DNA of 64,000 nt from Bacillus piscicola. GTDB taxonomy: Bacteria > Bacillota > Bacilli > Bacillales > Marinococcaceae. The DNA is taken from positions 25,924 to 89,923 of the forward strand of contig NZ_JAJJJF010000011.1 in assembly GCF_022458745.1 (NCBI RefSeq), written 5' to 3'. The position numbers were made by a program, and so were the translations under genes. A model generated the notes under the pieces. That model saw only the letters and a list, made by a program, of their open reading frames with translations, ran no database searches and was not told the origin of the DNA. This document shows positions 8,219-17,068 of this stretch, piece by piece (position 1 is the first letter of the stretch; each line of letters starts with the position of its first letter).

Positions 8219-10153
8219 ATGAAACTAGATGAGTTTTTTGTAACAGGGGAGCCGCTCATATACGGAGGAATGGTTTCCATTGTTCTCGTGACATCGGCTG
8301 CCATCTTTTTATTAACCTATTTAAAAAGGTGGGGCTGGCTCTGGCAAGAGTGGCTGACTACTGTTGATCATAAAAAAATTGGGATTATGTACATTTTAAG
8401 TGCGTTGGCGATGCTCTTTCGCGGAGGCGTGGACGCGCTCATGATGAGGATACAGTTAACATTCCCTAATATGAATTTTTTAGGTGCCCAGCACTATGAT
8501 GAAATTTTTACGACTCACGGAACAGTCATGATTATTTTTATGGCCATGCCGTTTCTCATTGGACTTATGAATATTGTCGTACCGTTGCAGATCGGAGCAC
8601 GTGACTTTGCTTTCCCTTTTTTAAACGCGCTGAGCTTCTGGTCGTTTTTCTTCGGGGCCATGTTATTTAACGTATCTTTTGTCATCGGAGGATCTCCAGA
8701 TGCAGGATGGACAAGTTACACACCGCTTGCCGGTGCGGCTCTGAGTCCAGGTCCCGGCCAAAATTTTTACTTGCTGGGACTGCAGCTCGCGGGAATCGGA
8801 ACACTTGCAACGGGTATTAACTTAATGGTTACTATTTTGAAAATGCGGGCACCGGGAATGAAATTGTTTCAGATGCCGATTTTCACCTGGTCTACCTTAG
8901 TGACAACGTTCATTATTATCTTTGCTTTTCCCATTTTGACAGTAGCATTAGCATTGATGACGATTGACCGGATATTCGGGGCGCAATTCTTCACCTTGAC
9001 CGGCGAGGGAATGCCAATGATGTGGGCCAATCTCTTCTGGATGTGGGGGCACCCCGAAGTATACATCGTCATCCTGCCGGCATTTGGTATTTTTTCCGAG
9101 ATTATAGCCACATTTGCCCGCAAGCAGCTATTCGGTTATAAAGCGATGGTTTGGTCGATGATTTTGATTGCAGGGTTAAGCTTTCTCGTCTGGGTGCACC
9201 ACTTCTTTACAATGGGAGCGGGCGCGCTCGTTAACTCTGTATTCTCGGTCTCTACGATGCTTATAGCAGTACCGACCGGGGTGAAAATCTTCAACTGGCT
9301 GGCAACGCTCTATAAATCACGTATTCAAATAACAACTGCGATGCTGTGGGCACTTGCGTTTATTCCAAGCTTTGTTATGGGCGGTGTGACGGGTGTTATG
9401 CTCGGTATGGCGGCAGCTGATTATCAGTTCCATAATTCGTATTTCTTAATCGCTCACTTTCACTATGTCCTGATCGCGGGAACTGTTTTCGCTTGTTTTG
9501 CAGGACTTGTCTACTGGTATCCGAAAATGTTCGGCCACAAAATGAACGAGCGAATCGGAAAACACAGCTTCTGGTGGTTCTTAATCGGTTTTCATGTCTG
9601 TTTCTTCCCGCAGCATTTTGTTGGTTTAGACGGGATGCCGCGCCGTATCTTTACGATTATTCCGGAATGGATGCCGCTTAATGTAATTTCGACAGTCGGC
9701 GCATTTGGAATGGGTGTCGGCTTCGTTATCTTTGTGTACAACATTTATTACAGCTGGAAAAACAGCCCACGGGAAACCAATGGAGATGCATGGGACGGCC
9801 GCACCCTCGAATGGGCGACACCGACGCCAGTTCCTTTTTATAACTTTGCGACCGTACCGAAAGTAAGTGGCCTTGATGCGTTTCTCTCGATGAAGAAAAA
9901 AGGAGAGACGACATTCGACGAGACGAAACTGGAAGCGATTCATATGCCAAGTAACACAGGACGTCCGTTTATCATGATGGGGATTCTGTTTTTCGCGAGC
10001 TTTGCGCTCGTATTTGAATGGATTGGACTTGCCGCTGTCGGACTCATTGGTACGCTTATTATGATGGGGATTCGTTCCTTCGACTATGACGAGGGATACT
10101 ATGTCGAAGTGGATGAAATAAAAAAAATAGAACGAACCGTAAGGGGGTTGTAA
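8219..10153 (+). CDS. qoxB: Cytochrome aa3-type menaquinol oxidase subunit I
   Basis: A 644-residue haem-copper oxidase subunit I with about 14 membrane segments. Visible ligands are the low-spin haem His in TTHGTVMIIF, the CuB His and cross-linked Tyr in WGHPEVYIVILPAFG, the His pair in VHHFFTMG and the haem a3 His in HFHYVL. The enzyme reduces oxygen to water while pumping protons, taking electrons from subunit II. The gene follows qoxA by 23 bases and precedes qoxC by one. Confidence 0.96.
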   Translation: MKLDEFFVTGEPLIYGGMVSIVLVTSAAIFLLTYLKRWGWLWQEWLTTVDHKKIGIMYILSALAMLFRGGVDALMMRIQLTFPNMNFLGAQHYDEIFTTHGTVMIIFMAMPFLIGLMNIVVPLQIGARDFAFPFLNALSFWSFFFGAMLFNVSFVIGGSPDAGWTSYTPLAGAALSPGPGQNFYLLGLQLAGIGTLATGINLMVTILKMRAPGMKLFQMPIFTWSTLVTTFIIIFAFPILTVALALMTIDRIFGAQFFTLTGEGMPMMWANLFWMWGHPEVYIVILPAFGIFSEIIATFARKQLFGYKAMVWSMILIAGLSFLVWVHHFFTMGAGALVNSVFSVSTMLIAVPTGVKIFNWLATLYKSRIQITTAMLWALAFIPSFVMGGVTGVMLGMAAADYQFHNSYFLIAHFHYVLIAGTVFACFAGLVYWYPKMFGHKMNERIGKHSFWWFLIGFHVCFFPQHFVGLDGMPRRIFTIIPEWMPLNVISTVGAFGMGVGFVIFVYNIYYSWKNSPRETNGDAWDGRTLEWATPTPVPFYNFATVPKVSGLDAFLSMKKKGETTFDETKLEAIHMPSNTGRPFIMMGILFFASFALVFEWIGLAAVGLIGTLIMMGIRSFDYDEGYYVEVDEIKKIERTVRGL

Positions 10154-10154
10154 A

Positions 10155-10760
10155 GTGAGCACACAGGAATGGAGCACAGGCCCTTATGAATACCGGACAC
10201 AAGAAGGTCGAATGACGATCCTCGGTTTCTGGATTTTCCTCGGGGCTGAAGTGGTTCTCTTTTCGACCTTGTTCGCAACATACGCAGTACTATTCGGCAG
10301 AACGGCTGATGCGCCTTTGCCAGGTGATCTTTTTGAACCTGGTATAACGCTTGCGATGACATTTCTTCTGTTAACAAGCAGTTTCACATGCGGTCTCGCG
10401 ATTCATAATATGCGAGCCGGGTCACTAAAAGGACTGATCACGTGGCTTATTATCACCTTAGCGCTCGGTCTCGGCTTTCTTGGTTTTGAAATATATGAAT
10501 TTGTTCACTATGCCCATGAAGGAGCCACTTTACAATCAAGTGCATTTTGGTCTGCCTTCTTTGTTCTTGCTGGTACGCACGGTGTCCACGTCACACTTGG
10601 GATTGGCTGGGCTGTACTGCTGCTCATCCAACTCGTACAACGCGGCCTAAACCCGGTAACGAGCCGTAAAGTGTTCGTAGTCAGTCTCTATTGGCACTTT
10701 TTAGATGTCATTTGGATTTTCATTTTTACGAGTGTCTATTTAATCGGGATGGTGGTGTAG
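10155..10760 (+). CDS. qoxC: Cytochrome aa3-type menaquinol oxidase subunit III
   Basis: A 201-residue five-helix subunit III. WIFLGAEVVLFSTLFATYAV, LAGTHGVHVTLGIGW and the final YWHFLDVIWIFIF are family hallmarks. The start is GTG at 10155 with AAGGGGG upstream, one base after the qoxB stop. It stabilises the oxidase core and its proton entry pathway. Confidence 0.95.
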   Translation: MSTQEWSTGPYEYRTQEGRMTILGFWIFLGAEVVLFSTLFATYAVLFGRTADAPLPGDLFEPGITLAMTFLLLTSSFTCGLAIHNMRAGSLKGLITWLIITLALGLGFLGFEIYEFVHYAHEGATLQSSAFWSAFFVLAGTHGVHVTLGIGWAVLLLIQLVQRGLNPVTSRKVFVVSLYWHFLDVIWIFIFTSVYLIGMVV

Positions 10761-10761
10761 C

Positions 10762-11127
10762 ATGGAAAAAAACACAAAACACCTACCAGTACAGCATATT
10801 ATCGGTTTTTTGTTGTCAATTGTTTTGACGCTTCTGGCGGTATGGGCAGCGTTAGGCTCAGATCTTCCCGTGAAGTGGATCATTATTGCGATCATGGTTT
10901 TGGCCGTTATTCAAGCAGGGATTCAATTGTTTATGTTTATGCATATGACGGAATCGGCAAGCGGAGGGGGACATGTTCCGTGGAATATGATGTTTCATGG
11001 TTTTGTCCTGGCGGCAATCGTTGTAGCCGGTTCGCTGTTTACGATGTCGTTTGGTTTTACGCATGACCATGACGGCGATCACAGTGGTCATGGCTCTCAC
11101 CAAGAAGAGCAGCAGATGCATGACTAA
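10762..11127 (+). CDS. qoxD: Cytochrome aa3-type menaquinol oxidase subunit IV
   Basis: A 121-residue protein with three membrane helices. HIIGFLLSIVLTLLAVWAAL, IQAGIQLFMFMHMTE and the helix before a His/Asp-rich tail (FTHDHDGDHSGHG) are typical of QoxD/CyoD. It is adjacent to qoxC (one base between stop and start). The His-rich tail might bind metal, but such tails vary. Confidence 0.93.
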   Translation: MEKNTKHLPVQHIIGFLLSIVLTLLAVWAALGSDLPVKWIIIAIMVLAVIQAGIQLFMFMHMTESASGGGHVPWNMMFHGFVLAAIVVAGSLFTMSFGFTHDHDGDHSGHGSHQEEQQMHD

Positions 11128-11175
11128 AGGGACAGGAAACAATGAAGAAATAACTTGAAGAAAGGTGGCAGCATA

Positions 11176-11415
11176 TTGAAAATAAATAAGGAACGTTCAT
11201 CAGAGAATTCAACGAATAGTGATCTGTTTGGATTCCAGATGAAATATGTAATAAGCTTCATATTATGTGTCATCCTGACAGCCTTCGCCCTCTGGGGAGC
11301 TGTATATTCAGGCGAAGGTATCGTATTAAAGGGCCTGCTTGGCGTAACGGCAGTCGTTGCCTTTCTGCAAGCGATGTTTCAATTGTTTCATCTGCAACCC
11401 GAAGACAGACAATGA
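11176..11415 (+). CDS. Short subunit IV-like (QoxD-like) membrane protein
   Basis: The 79-residue product echoes QoxD: FQMKYVISFILCVILTAFAL matches the first helix and VVAFLQAMFQLFHL matches the second (compare IQAGIQLFMFMH). The third helix and His-rich tail are missing. A TTG at 11176 is chosen because AAAGGTGG (11161-11168) is seven bases ahead. It is 48 bases after qoxD and before the operon terminator, so it is probably cotranscribed. It may be a decayed duplicate of qoxD or an extra small oxidase subunit. Confidence 0.65.
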   Translation: MKINKERSSENSTNSDLFGFQMKYVISFILCVILTAFALWGAVYSGEGIVLKGLLGVTAVVAFLQAMFQLFHLQPEDRQ

Positions 11416-11418
11416 GAG

Positions 11419-11458
11419 AAAGCCTTCTTTTCTATGTTTTTAGGAAAGAAGGCTTTTT
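11419..11458. terminator. Bidirectional terminator between qox operon and 11464 gene
   Basis: An inverted repeat (AAGCCTTCTTT with AAAGAAGGCTT) is flanked by A and T runs, so it can terminate both the qox operon and the convergent small gene. Confidence 0.85.
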
Positions 11459-11463
11459 ACATA

Positions 11464-11736
11464 CTATTGATAGCTTTTTTGAAAGCCAGCTGCAGGCCGT
11501 ACGAGGCGGATCACAAACATAACCCATCCGATTTCAGCTGCAAGTAAGCTTAGATAAAATGTAACGGTTAGTAAAGAAAACAGTGGTGGTGCTGCGTTAA
11601 ACATTGTTTCGATGAAATACATCCACATTCCAATCAGTAAAACGGTATGCACCACGGCAAACGCGCGTTTTTTCATTTGAATGAATAAAAATGGTGTAAG
11701 CGTTGCCAATAGCATAAATACGAGAGTTACACCCAT
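11464..11736 (-). CDS. Small membrane protein of unknown function
   Basis: This 90-residue protein has three hydrophobic stretches: VTLVFMLLATLTPFLFI, VVHTVLLIGMWMYFI and YLSLLAAEIGWVMFVIRLV. I do not recognise a family. AGGGGCG precedes the ATG by about eight bases. It converges on the qox operon and shares its terminator. Similar small membrane genes are common beside oxidase operons in bacilli, but no functional link can be shown. Confidence 0.6.
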   Translation of the reverse strand: MGVTLVFMLLATLTPFLFIQMKKRAFAVVHTVLLIGMWMYFIETMFNAAPPLFSLLTVTFYLSLLAAEIGWVMFVIRLVRPAAGFQKSYQ

Positions 11737-11934
11737 GGGAATTCACGCCCCTATTCTTGAGGTAGTTATCTTATAATATAATTGTAACATTTAGTTCGCA
11801 AAATGAACACAAAAGGTTCACATTTATTTTAATGAGCCACACCTCAATATTGCTCTTCTATTTAATGGTAAGATGCCAATGTAGCTCTTTTTGTAAAAGT
11901 AAAGAAATGATGAAAAGAAAGGTGTTTTGGTAAC

Positions 11935-12735
11935 GTGACTATTTTTTCCAAAGAGGCATTTGTCGGAGAGCATATTCTTCTGACTGGTGCTACAGGTGGG
12001 ATTGGCGCTGCTACAGCCCGCACACTTATTAATATGGGGGCTGCACTCACGATCACCGGCCGAAGCGAAGATAAATTATCTGCCTTACAAAAGCAGCTGG
12101 TAAATAGCAATGGAGACCCAAAAATAGTGGCTATCTCTGCTGATATATGTAACGCAGCCGACAGGGAGGGACTTGTTTCTGCAGCCGAAGCAGCACAGGG
12201 CCCGGTTACGATGCTCGTGAATAATGCTGGTATCCACCAGCGCGGAAAAGTAGAAGATGTAAACGAAGCGATGCTTACGGAAATTATGCACGTCAACTAC
12301 ACCGCGGCAGTCCTCTTATCCCAACAGGTGTATGAAACGATGAAAAAACGTGAAAAGGGAGCTATTGTGAATGTTGCTTCTCTCTCGGGATTGCGCGGTA
12401 CAGTTGGAAATACGGCCTATGCGGCTTCCAAATTTGCCATGATCGGTTTCACTCACTGTTTTGCACTCGAAGCGATCAACCACGGAATCCGAGTGAATGC
12501 AGTATGTCCTGGCTTTGTCGATACAGAAATGGCAGAGCAGGTAATACGGGCAAAGGCAGCCAGCAATACTCTTTCGTATGAAGAAAATAGGGAAGCGACT
12601 GAGAAGGGAATTCCATCCGGACAAATTACCACTCCGGAAGAAGTGGCGAACAGCATCGCTTTTCTATTGTCGGATGCAGCCCATAATATCGTAGGAGAAA
12701 GTTTGAAAATTTCAGGAGGCGGCGTACTGCACTAA
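11935..12735 (+). CDS. SDR-family oxidoreductase
   Basis: A 266-residue short-chain dehydrogenase/reductase. The cofactor motif TGATGGIG is near residue 17, NNAG near 93, the catalytic Ser in VNVASLSG and the Tyr/Lys pair in YAASK. Acidic-free TGRSEDK after beta-2 suggests NADP preference. The start is GTG with GAAAGGTG upstream. It resembles 3-oxoacyl-ACP reductase/FabG-like or YqjQ-type proteins; the substrate is unknown. It is a single gene. Confidence 0.85.
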   Translation: MTIFSKEAFVGEHILLTGATGGIGAATARTLINMGAALTITGRSEDKLSALQKQLVNSNGDPKIVAISADICNAADREGLVSAAEAAQGPVTMLVNNAGIHQRGKVEDVNEAMLTEIMHVNYTAAVLLSQQVYETMKKREKGAIVNVASLSGLRGTVGNTAYAASKFAMIGFTHCFALEAINHGIRVNAVCPGFVDTEMAEQVIRAKAASNTLSYEENREATEKGIPSGQITTPEEVANSIAFLLSDAAHNIVGESLKISGGGVLH

Positions 12736-12744
12736 TGAATGTAA

Positions 12745-12776
12745 GGGGAGAGTGTACCATAATGTACTGCTCTCCC
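12745..12776. terminator. Hairpin between convergent genes
   Basis: GGGAGAG (12746-12752) pairs with CTCTCCC (12770-12776), and inner GTAC/GTAC adds pairs. There is no clear T run on either strand, so terminator function is only probable. Confidence 0.45.
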
Positions 12777-12827
12777 GTTGCTATACACTTTCGAAGCGTC
12801 TACTCCCTTTTCCGAAAGAAATATCAT

Positions 12828-13787
12828 CTATTTAACTTGCGTATTGGCTACAGTTTGCTGAATAAAATCAGCCAGCCGCTGTTCGAACTCTTTAGGAGCA
12901 GTGTCATACGCTTCGATGTGGCCTGCATCAGGGACAATCCAAAGCGATTTCTCCCCGTTTGCGGCCTCATACAAGTCGGATGCCATGTCGGTAGGGACGA
13001 GTTCATCCCCCTCCCCGTGAATAAGGAAGAGAGGCCGCGTATTCTTCTTGACTTGTGCAACAGCAGATGCCTCTTCGAATGTGTAGCCTGCTCGCACCTT
13101 TGTAATGAAACTAGTCACATCAAGAAGCGGGAATGCAGGCAGCCCATAAAGATGCTTCAGTTGGTGGGTCAATTCATCCTTTACTGTTGTATAGCTGCTG
13201 TCGGCAATGATGCCTTTTACTTCATCTGGAAGATCTTCGCCGCTTGTCATTAAAACGAGAGAGCCTCCCATCGAATTGCCATGCAGTAATATGTCTGTTT
13301 CCTCGTACTTATTAATTAAAAGCTTGATCCAGTTTTCATAGTCCAGGCGGTCATGCCAGCCGTATCCAATATAGTCACCCTCACTATCGCCGTGTCCACG
13401 GGCGTCAGGGAGAAGAATGTCGAAGTCGTGCTCATAATAGAACTTTGCGAGTTTTTTCATATCTTCTTTCTGTTTGCGGAAACCATGAGCCAAGATCACC
13501 GCTTTTCCCTTGTTTTTCTCATTATCAATGAAATTCGCCTGCAATACTAATCCGTCAAAGGAGGTCTGTTCTAACACTTTGACTTTTTGGCTGTGAAACC
13601 ACGTGTCTGCTTTTTCTTTAACCGACTCCTTCTTTGGAGAAGTGCTTGCGGGCTCATTTCCTCTGTACAATTCCACGTCTGTACCCCGTTTAACACTTTC
13701 GCCATACAAATAATTCCCAGCCACTAACAGGACAGTTATTAGGAGAACCGCTACTGTCCCTATAGCTAAAAGGATCCATTTCCTCAT
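12828..13787 (-). CDS. Membrane-anchored alpha/beta hydrolase (YqkD-like)
   Basis: The 319-residue product starts with one membrane helix (WILLAIGTVAVLLITVLLVAG) and continues as an alpha/beta hydrolase: HGFRKQKEDM oxyanion region, nucleophile elbow GNSMGGS, acid in HGEGDELVP and His in PDAGHIEAYD. It looks like Bacillus YqkD/BAAT-type exported or surface hydrolases. The ATG at 13787 fits AAGGGTGG five bases upstream; a GTG at 13796 overlaps that site. The physiological substrate is unknown. Confidence 0.82.
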   Translation of the reverse strand: MRKWILLAIGTVAVLLITVLLVAGNYLYGESVKRGTDVELYRGNEPASTSPKKESVKEKADTWFHSQKVKVLEQTSFDGLVLQANFIDNEKNKGKAVILAHGFRKQKEDMKKLAKFYYEHDFDILLPDARGHGDSEGDYIGYGWHDRLDYENWIKLLINKYEETDILLHGNSMGGSLVLMTSGEDLPDEVKGIIADSSYTTVKDELTHQLKHLYGLPAFPLLDVTSFITKVRAGYTFEEASAVAQVKKNTRPLFLIHGEGDELVPTDMASDLYEAANGEKSLWIVPDAGHIEAYDTAPKEFEQRLADFIQQTVANTQVK

Positions 13788-13940
13788 CAATTCCACCCTT
13801 GTCTATCATATAATACTTTTCTCTGAGAATTCTTCTATAATACTATGAATACGCTTTTCTTAATATAGCACAATGAGGCAAATTAACGCTGCTGTGTAGT
13901 ATTCCTTAAGCGAAGCAGGCACTTGAAAAAGTGTTGTAAT

Positions 13941-14146
13941 GAAAATAACGACACTATTGGAAGTCTATGATGTCGCCAAAAAACGATGACGGGAAGATAG
14001 TAACGTCGATGAGCGCGTATGGAGTTACGAAAAAGTATTCGCTGCAAAATAGCAACGCCATCGGAGGTGTATGGCGTCACAAAAAGGTGCAGTCGAAAAA
14101 ATAAAAGCATCATAGAATCGCATGATACCATAAAAAGTGCATTTTT
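13941..14146 (+). repeat. Array A: four 52-bp-period hairpin repeats
   Basis: This fills the 446-base gap 13797-14242 upstream of two divergent genes. Core anchors (position equivalent to CATAG) are at 13954, 14007, 14059 and 14111, so the steps are 53, 52 and 52. Each unit reads roughly AAATAnCGACGTCATAG, a 4-6 base loop, TATGACGTC, GTGAAA, then about 14 unconserved bases. The unit at 14046 has matched arms ACGCCAT/ATGGCGT. A decayed copy may precede 13941. No gene is visible in the gap. Confidence 0.85.
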
Positions 14147-14242
14147 CATTGCTAAGCTATGTGTAATAAATCGTTTGTTTCGGAATGGCAATAGGAGGGT
14201 AAATTCTTAATAACGATTGATATATAAAGGAGGAGTGCTGTT

Positions 14243-14599
14243 ATGTTTACCATTCTTCCAAGTCGCGACCCTTCCACTGTGGCGATCGAAATGGAAGGGA
14301 AAATGACCGAGACGGATGCCAAGAATTTGGAAGACCATGTCAGTGAAAACTTCGGTGACAACGATCCTTTCAACCTTTTTGCGATTATACATGACGTAGA
14401 AGGGACGTCATTCAACGGATTAAAAGAAGGAATGAAATTTGATACGAAACGCTGGAAGCAGGTCCGCAAGTATGCGGTAATCAGTGAAAGCAGCTGGATT
14501 CGAAACTCAGCAAAAGCGGGAAAACTACTACCGGGGATTGATATCAAACAATTTGAACCGAGTGAGCAGGAAGCAGCATGGGATTGGATAAAAGATTAG
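14243..14599 (+). CDS. STAS/SpoIIAA-like protein
   Basis: This 118-residue soluble protein matches the SpoIIAA-like/STAS-type family (Pfam PF11964). Characteristic segments are MFTILPSR at the start, FAIIHDVEGTSFNGLKEGMK, and KYAVISESSWIR followed by FEPSEQEAAWDWIK. AAAGGAGGAG precedes the ATG. Members are small stress- or membrane-associated proteins without a defined reaction. It stands alone after repeat array A. Confidence 0.78.
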   Translation: MFTILPSRDPSTVAIEMEGKMTETDAKNLEDHVSENFGDNDPFNLFAIIHDVEGTSFNGLKEGMKFDTKRWKQVRKYAVISESSWIRNSAKAGKLLPGIDIKQFEPSEQEAAWDWIKD

Positions 14600-14629
14600 T
14601 TCGTGCTGCTGTCTTGTTCAATGAAAAGG

Positions 14630-14669
14630 AAAAAGCCTCCGCTCAGTAAAGTGCCTGCGGAGGCTTTTT
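14630..14669. terminator. Bidirectional terminator between 14243 gene and purC
   Basis: A perfect 13-bp inverted repeat (AAAAAGCCTCCGC with GCGGAGGCTTTTT) carries T-rich tails on both strands and serves the two convergent genes. Confidence 0.9.
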
Positions 14670-14680
14670 GTCTGAAGGAA

Positions 14681-15370
14681 TTAAAGAAGATCGGCAAGCA
14701 TCAATTGTTCCAAGTTAAGTGGTTCTACATACTCACCATTTTTATAGGCTCTCATATTCCCTCCAGAAATTTCGTCAATTAAAACGATACTGCCATCATC
14801 TAAACGGCCGAATTCTAGCTTGATATCATAAAGTTCCAAATCTTTTTTGCTCAGTTCCTCTTTCACAATCTTACTGACTTCCCTTGTCAATTCTTTCAAA
14901 CGAGCATATTCCTCCCGTGTTAAGATGCCAAGCATGTCTAGGGCATCGTCACTGATAGGCGGGTCGTTACGTTCATCGTCTTTCAATGTCACTTCTACGA
15001 AAGCGTCTAACGGCTGCCCTTCTACAGCGTATTTTCCGTACCTGCGTAGAAAGCTGCCGACTGCTCGAAAGCGGCAGATAACTTCGAGTCCTTCGCCAAA
15101 AACAGAGGCGGGCTTCACAGTCATGGTGGCCTTGTCGATGTCTGCGTCGATATAGTGGGTTGGGATATTTTTTTCTTTTAACTTTTCAAAGAAAAATGTC
15201 GTTAACCGGAGTCCGGCTTTTCCGGCTCCTTCCATCGTAAGGCCAACTGTATTTGCGCCAGGATCAAAGACACCGTCCGCTCCCGTTACATCATCTTTAA
15301 ACTGGAGTAGGTAGCTTCCATCCGCTTGTTCGTATACATCTTTTGTTTTTCCGGTATAGATATGTTTCAT
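14681..15370 (-). CDS. purC: Phosphoribosylaminoimidazole-succinocarboxamide synthase
   Basis: The 229-residue SAICAR synthetase joins CAIR and aspartate with ATP in purine synthesis. Family motifs are YTGKTKDVYE at the N-terminus, EVICRFRAVGSFLRRYG and the ATP-site LIDEISGGNMR near the C-terminus. The ATG at 15370 lies eight bases after GGAAGGA; an earlier GTG is too close to it. It is outside any pur operon and converges on the STAS-like gene, so it may be a second copy or the only, displaced copy. Confidence 0.93.
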   Translation of the reverse strand: MKHIYTGKTKDVYEQADGSYLLQFKDDVTGADGVFDPGANTVGLTMEGAGKAGLRLTTFFFEKLKEKNIPTHYIDADIDKATMTVKPASVFGEGLEVICRFRAVGSFLRRYGKYAVEGQPLDAFVEVTLKDDERNDPPISDDALDMLGILTREEYARLKELTREVSKIVKEELSKKDLELYDIKLEFGRLDDGSIVLIDEISGGNMRAYKNGEYVEPLNLEQLMLADLL

Positions 15371-15395
15371 CGGCACAGTCCTTCCGTGGCTAAAT

Positions 15396-16211
15396 TTACT
15401 TGCTTATTATAACACGATCCCCGATACGGATGCTGCCGCCTGAAATAATCGATGCGTACACGCCGATATTCCCTTCATTTTCGTTGAAAGCAGATTTCAG
15501 TACATTCGAGTCGTGTGGAAGATCTCCTTGCGCCAAAGTTGTCATCACACAGCGCTTCGTAGGTTGAATGATTTTTAATTGAACATCGTCTCCGATTGAT
15601 AAAGTTCTCCCCACCCATTCATTTTCAATAAATCCATCTGCATTAGGGACATCAATAATAAGGTTCGGACGGAAACGCCTTGCTTCAATTCTGCTATCGG
15701 GGGCGAGTCGTTTTAGGGTTTCCAGGGAGGAAGTGGTTACAATATGTACCATGCCAATGTCAAAAAAAGTTCCTTGCGGGGTGTCTTTCGAAAACACACT
15801 TCCTGGGTTAGCCAAACCGTCAATACCTTCCGGAACGTATCCTTCAAACTCTCCTGATACGGATTCCGGTGTGCTTACTGTGACTGTACGGTTAAAACTT
15901 TTCGTGAGCACTTCACCGGCTTTTTCATCGGAACTGACTGTCATCGTGCCGTCTGGACAAGTGATCCGGACCGGGGGGAGGGAGGAAGACATTAGTTGAG
16001 GTGGCTCGGTAAACGTTGCACGGTGCTGGAACATCGTTGGCCACTTCAATGGGTTCTTTGCATTAGCGAGCTTACCGGTCTCTTCGTCGATCACGCCATA
16101 TGACCGGTCACCGAGCACTCCTTTCTCGGTAATCTCACAAGCATTTAATTCTTCTCCCATCATAGATTTTACCGGATATCTCCATAGTGATTTAATGATT
16201 GCGTGACTCAC
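15396..16211 (-). CDS. MOSC domain protein (YiiM/YcbX-like)
   Basis: This 271-residue protein starts with the MOSC N-terminal beta-barrel (IKSLWRYPVKSMMGEEL) and continues with the MOSC domain (RFRPNLIIDVPNADGFIENEW, TKRCVMTT with the conserved Cys, GVYASIISGGSIRIGD). MOSC proteins handle the sulfur of molybdenum cofactor or act as N-oxide/N-hydroxyl reductases with Moco. The GTG at 16211 is preferred, with AAAGGTGAGG nine bases ahead. It is divergent from the flavin reductase operon, and its promoter lies in 16212-16310. Confidence 0.85.
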   Translation of the reverse strand: MSHAIIKSLWRYPVKSMMGEELNACEITEKGVLGDRSYGVIDEETGKLANAKNPLKWPTMFQHRATFTEPPQLMSSSLPPVRITCPDGTMTVSSDEKAGEVLTKSFNRTVTVSTPESVSGEFEGYVPEGIDGLANPGSVFSKDTPQGTFFDIGMVHIVTTSSLETLKRLAPDSRIEARRFRPNLIIDVPNADGFIENEWVGRTLSIGDDVQLKIIQPTKRCVMTTLAQGDLPHDSNVLKSAFNENEGNIGVYASIISGGSIRIGDRVIISK

Positions 16212-16310
16212 ACATAAACACCTCACCTTTATCAATAGTTACTACATATACGATAGCACAGTTTACTTTTTCTTTTCACATCAATTTTACCAACGAGAAT
16301 TTAAAAAAGT

Positions 16311-16339
16311 TTGACTTTTGTGACGGTTGATTTTATGAT
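16311..16339 (+). promoter_or_regulatory. Sigma-A promoter of the anthranilate operon
   Basis: TTGACT (16311-16316), a 17-base spacer and TATGAT (16334-16339) form a near-consensus promoter. It is about 230 bases before the first gene, so the leader is long and contains a palindrome. Confidence 0.65.
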
Positions 16340-16478
16340 ATAAAATAATTACGAATGAAAAACGTATTGAGACTTTATGACCACATATATACCTCCCTAT
16401 GAATGGCTTCATCATCTCAACATGGATATACAACTTAAAAAAACAGCCCTATTAAAAAAATTCTAATTGAATTTCAGA

Positions 16479-16499
16479 ATATTTCACATTGTGAAATAT
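16479..16499. promoter_or_regulatory. Perfect palindrome, probable operator
   Basis: ATATTTCACA, one central base and TGTGAAATAT make a perfect 10-bp dyad between the promoter and the first gene (16568). An IclR-type regulator (18638-19390) and two Crp/Fnr regulators are encoded in the same cluster. Which one binds cannot be decided from sequence. Confidence 0.6.
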
Positions 16500-16567
16500 C
16501 TATATAGAACGAAAATTTAAACCTCCCTATACTAAAGTTATATTCGTTTTCGAGGAGGGGAGTTGAC

Positions 16568-17053
16568 ATGGATACGAGAGAGCTGCGGAACTGTCTTGGT
16601 AAGTTTGCGACAGGGGTAACGGTAGTGACCTGGTACGGAGATGACGGCGAGCGCTATGGTGTAACAGTAAATGCCTTCACCTCTGTTTCCTTAGATCCAC
16701 CGCTTGTGCTCGTCTCTATTGATTGTAAAGCGAGAGCGTGCAGTGCTCTAAAGGGACGGAATTTTGTAGTGAACGTTCTCTCGCACAATCAGGAAAAGGA
16801 AGCTTGGCAATTTGCCGGACGCAGCCAGCCTGATCTTCAGCTAGAGTGGGACGATGCACTGCAAGGACCGAAAATAAAGAACGCTTTAGCTCATTTCGAA
16901 TGCGAACCATGGCGAGAGTATGAAGGTGGGGATCATACCCTTTACCTTGGAAAGGTCGCAAAGTTCTCATCGACGGACAAGGAAGGGCTTGTTTTTTTCA
17001 AAGGAAAGTTTAGCCGCACGAATAACATGGATGAAGAAACAATGAAAAATTAA
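16568..17053 (+). CDS. Flavin reductase, partner of the anthranilate-type hydroxylase
   Basis: The 161-residue short flavin reductase has FATGVTVVTW, GVTVNAFTSVSLDPPLV and GGDHTLYLGKV. It makes reduced FAD for the oxygenase encoded 15 bases downstream. AGGAGGGG precedes the ATG. In Geobacillus thermodenitrificans NG80-2 an FAD reductase, FADH2-dependent monooxygenase and FAD synthetase together hydroxylate anthranilate, and this cluster has the same three parts. It is closer to the reductase at 43009 than to the one at 6112. Confidence 0.9.
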   Translation: MDTRELRNCLGKFATGVTVVTWYGDDGERYGVTVNAFTSVSLDPPLVLVSIDCKARACSALKGRNFVVNVLSHNQEKEAWQFAGRSQPDLQLEWDDALQGPKIKNALAHFECEPWREYEGGDHTLYLGKVAKFSSTDKEGLVFFKGKFSRTNNMDEETMKN

Positions 17054-17068
17054 TAGGGAGGGAACGAC

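Noticed and set aside
9626..10177. 183-residue minus-strand open frame
   Set aside because: It is antisense to qoxB and has no recognisable motifs.
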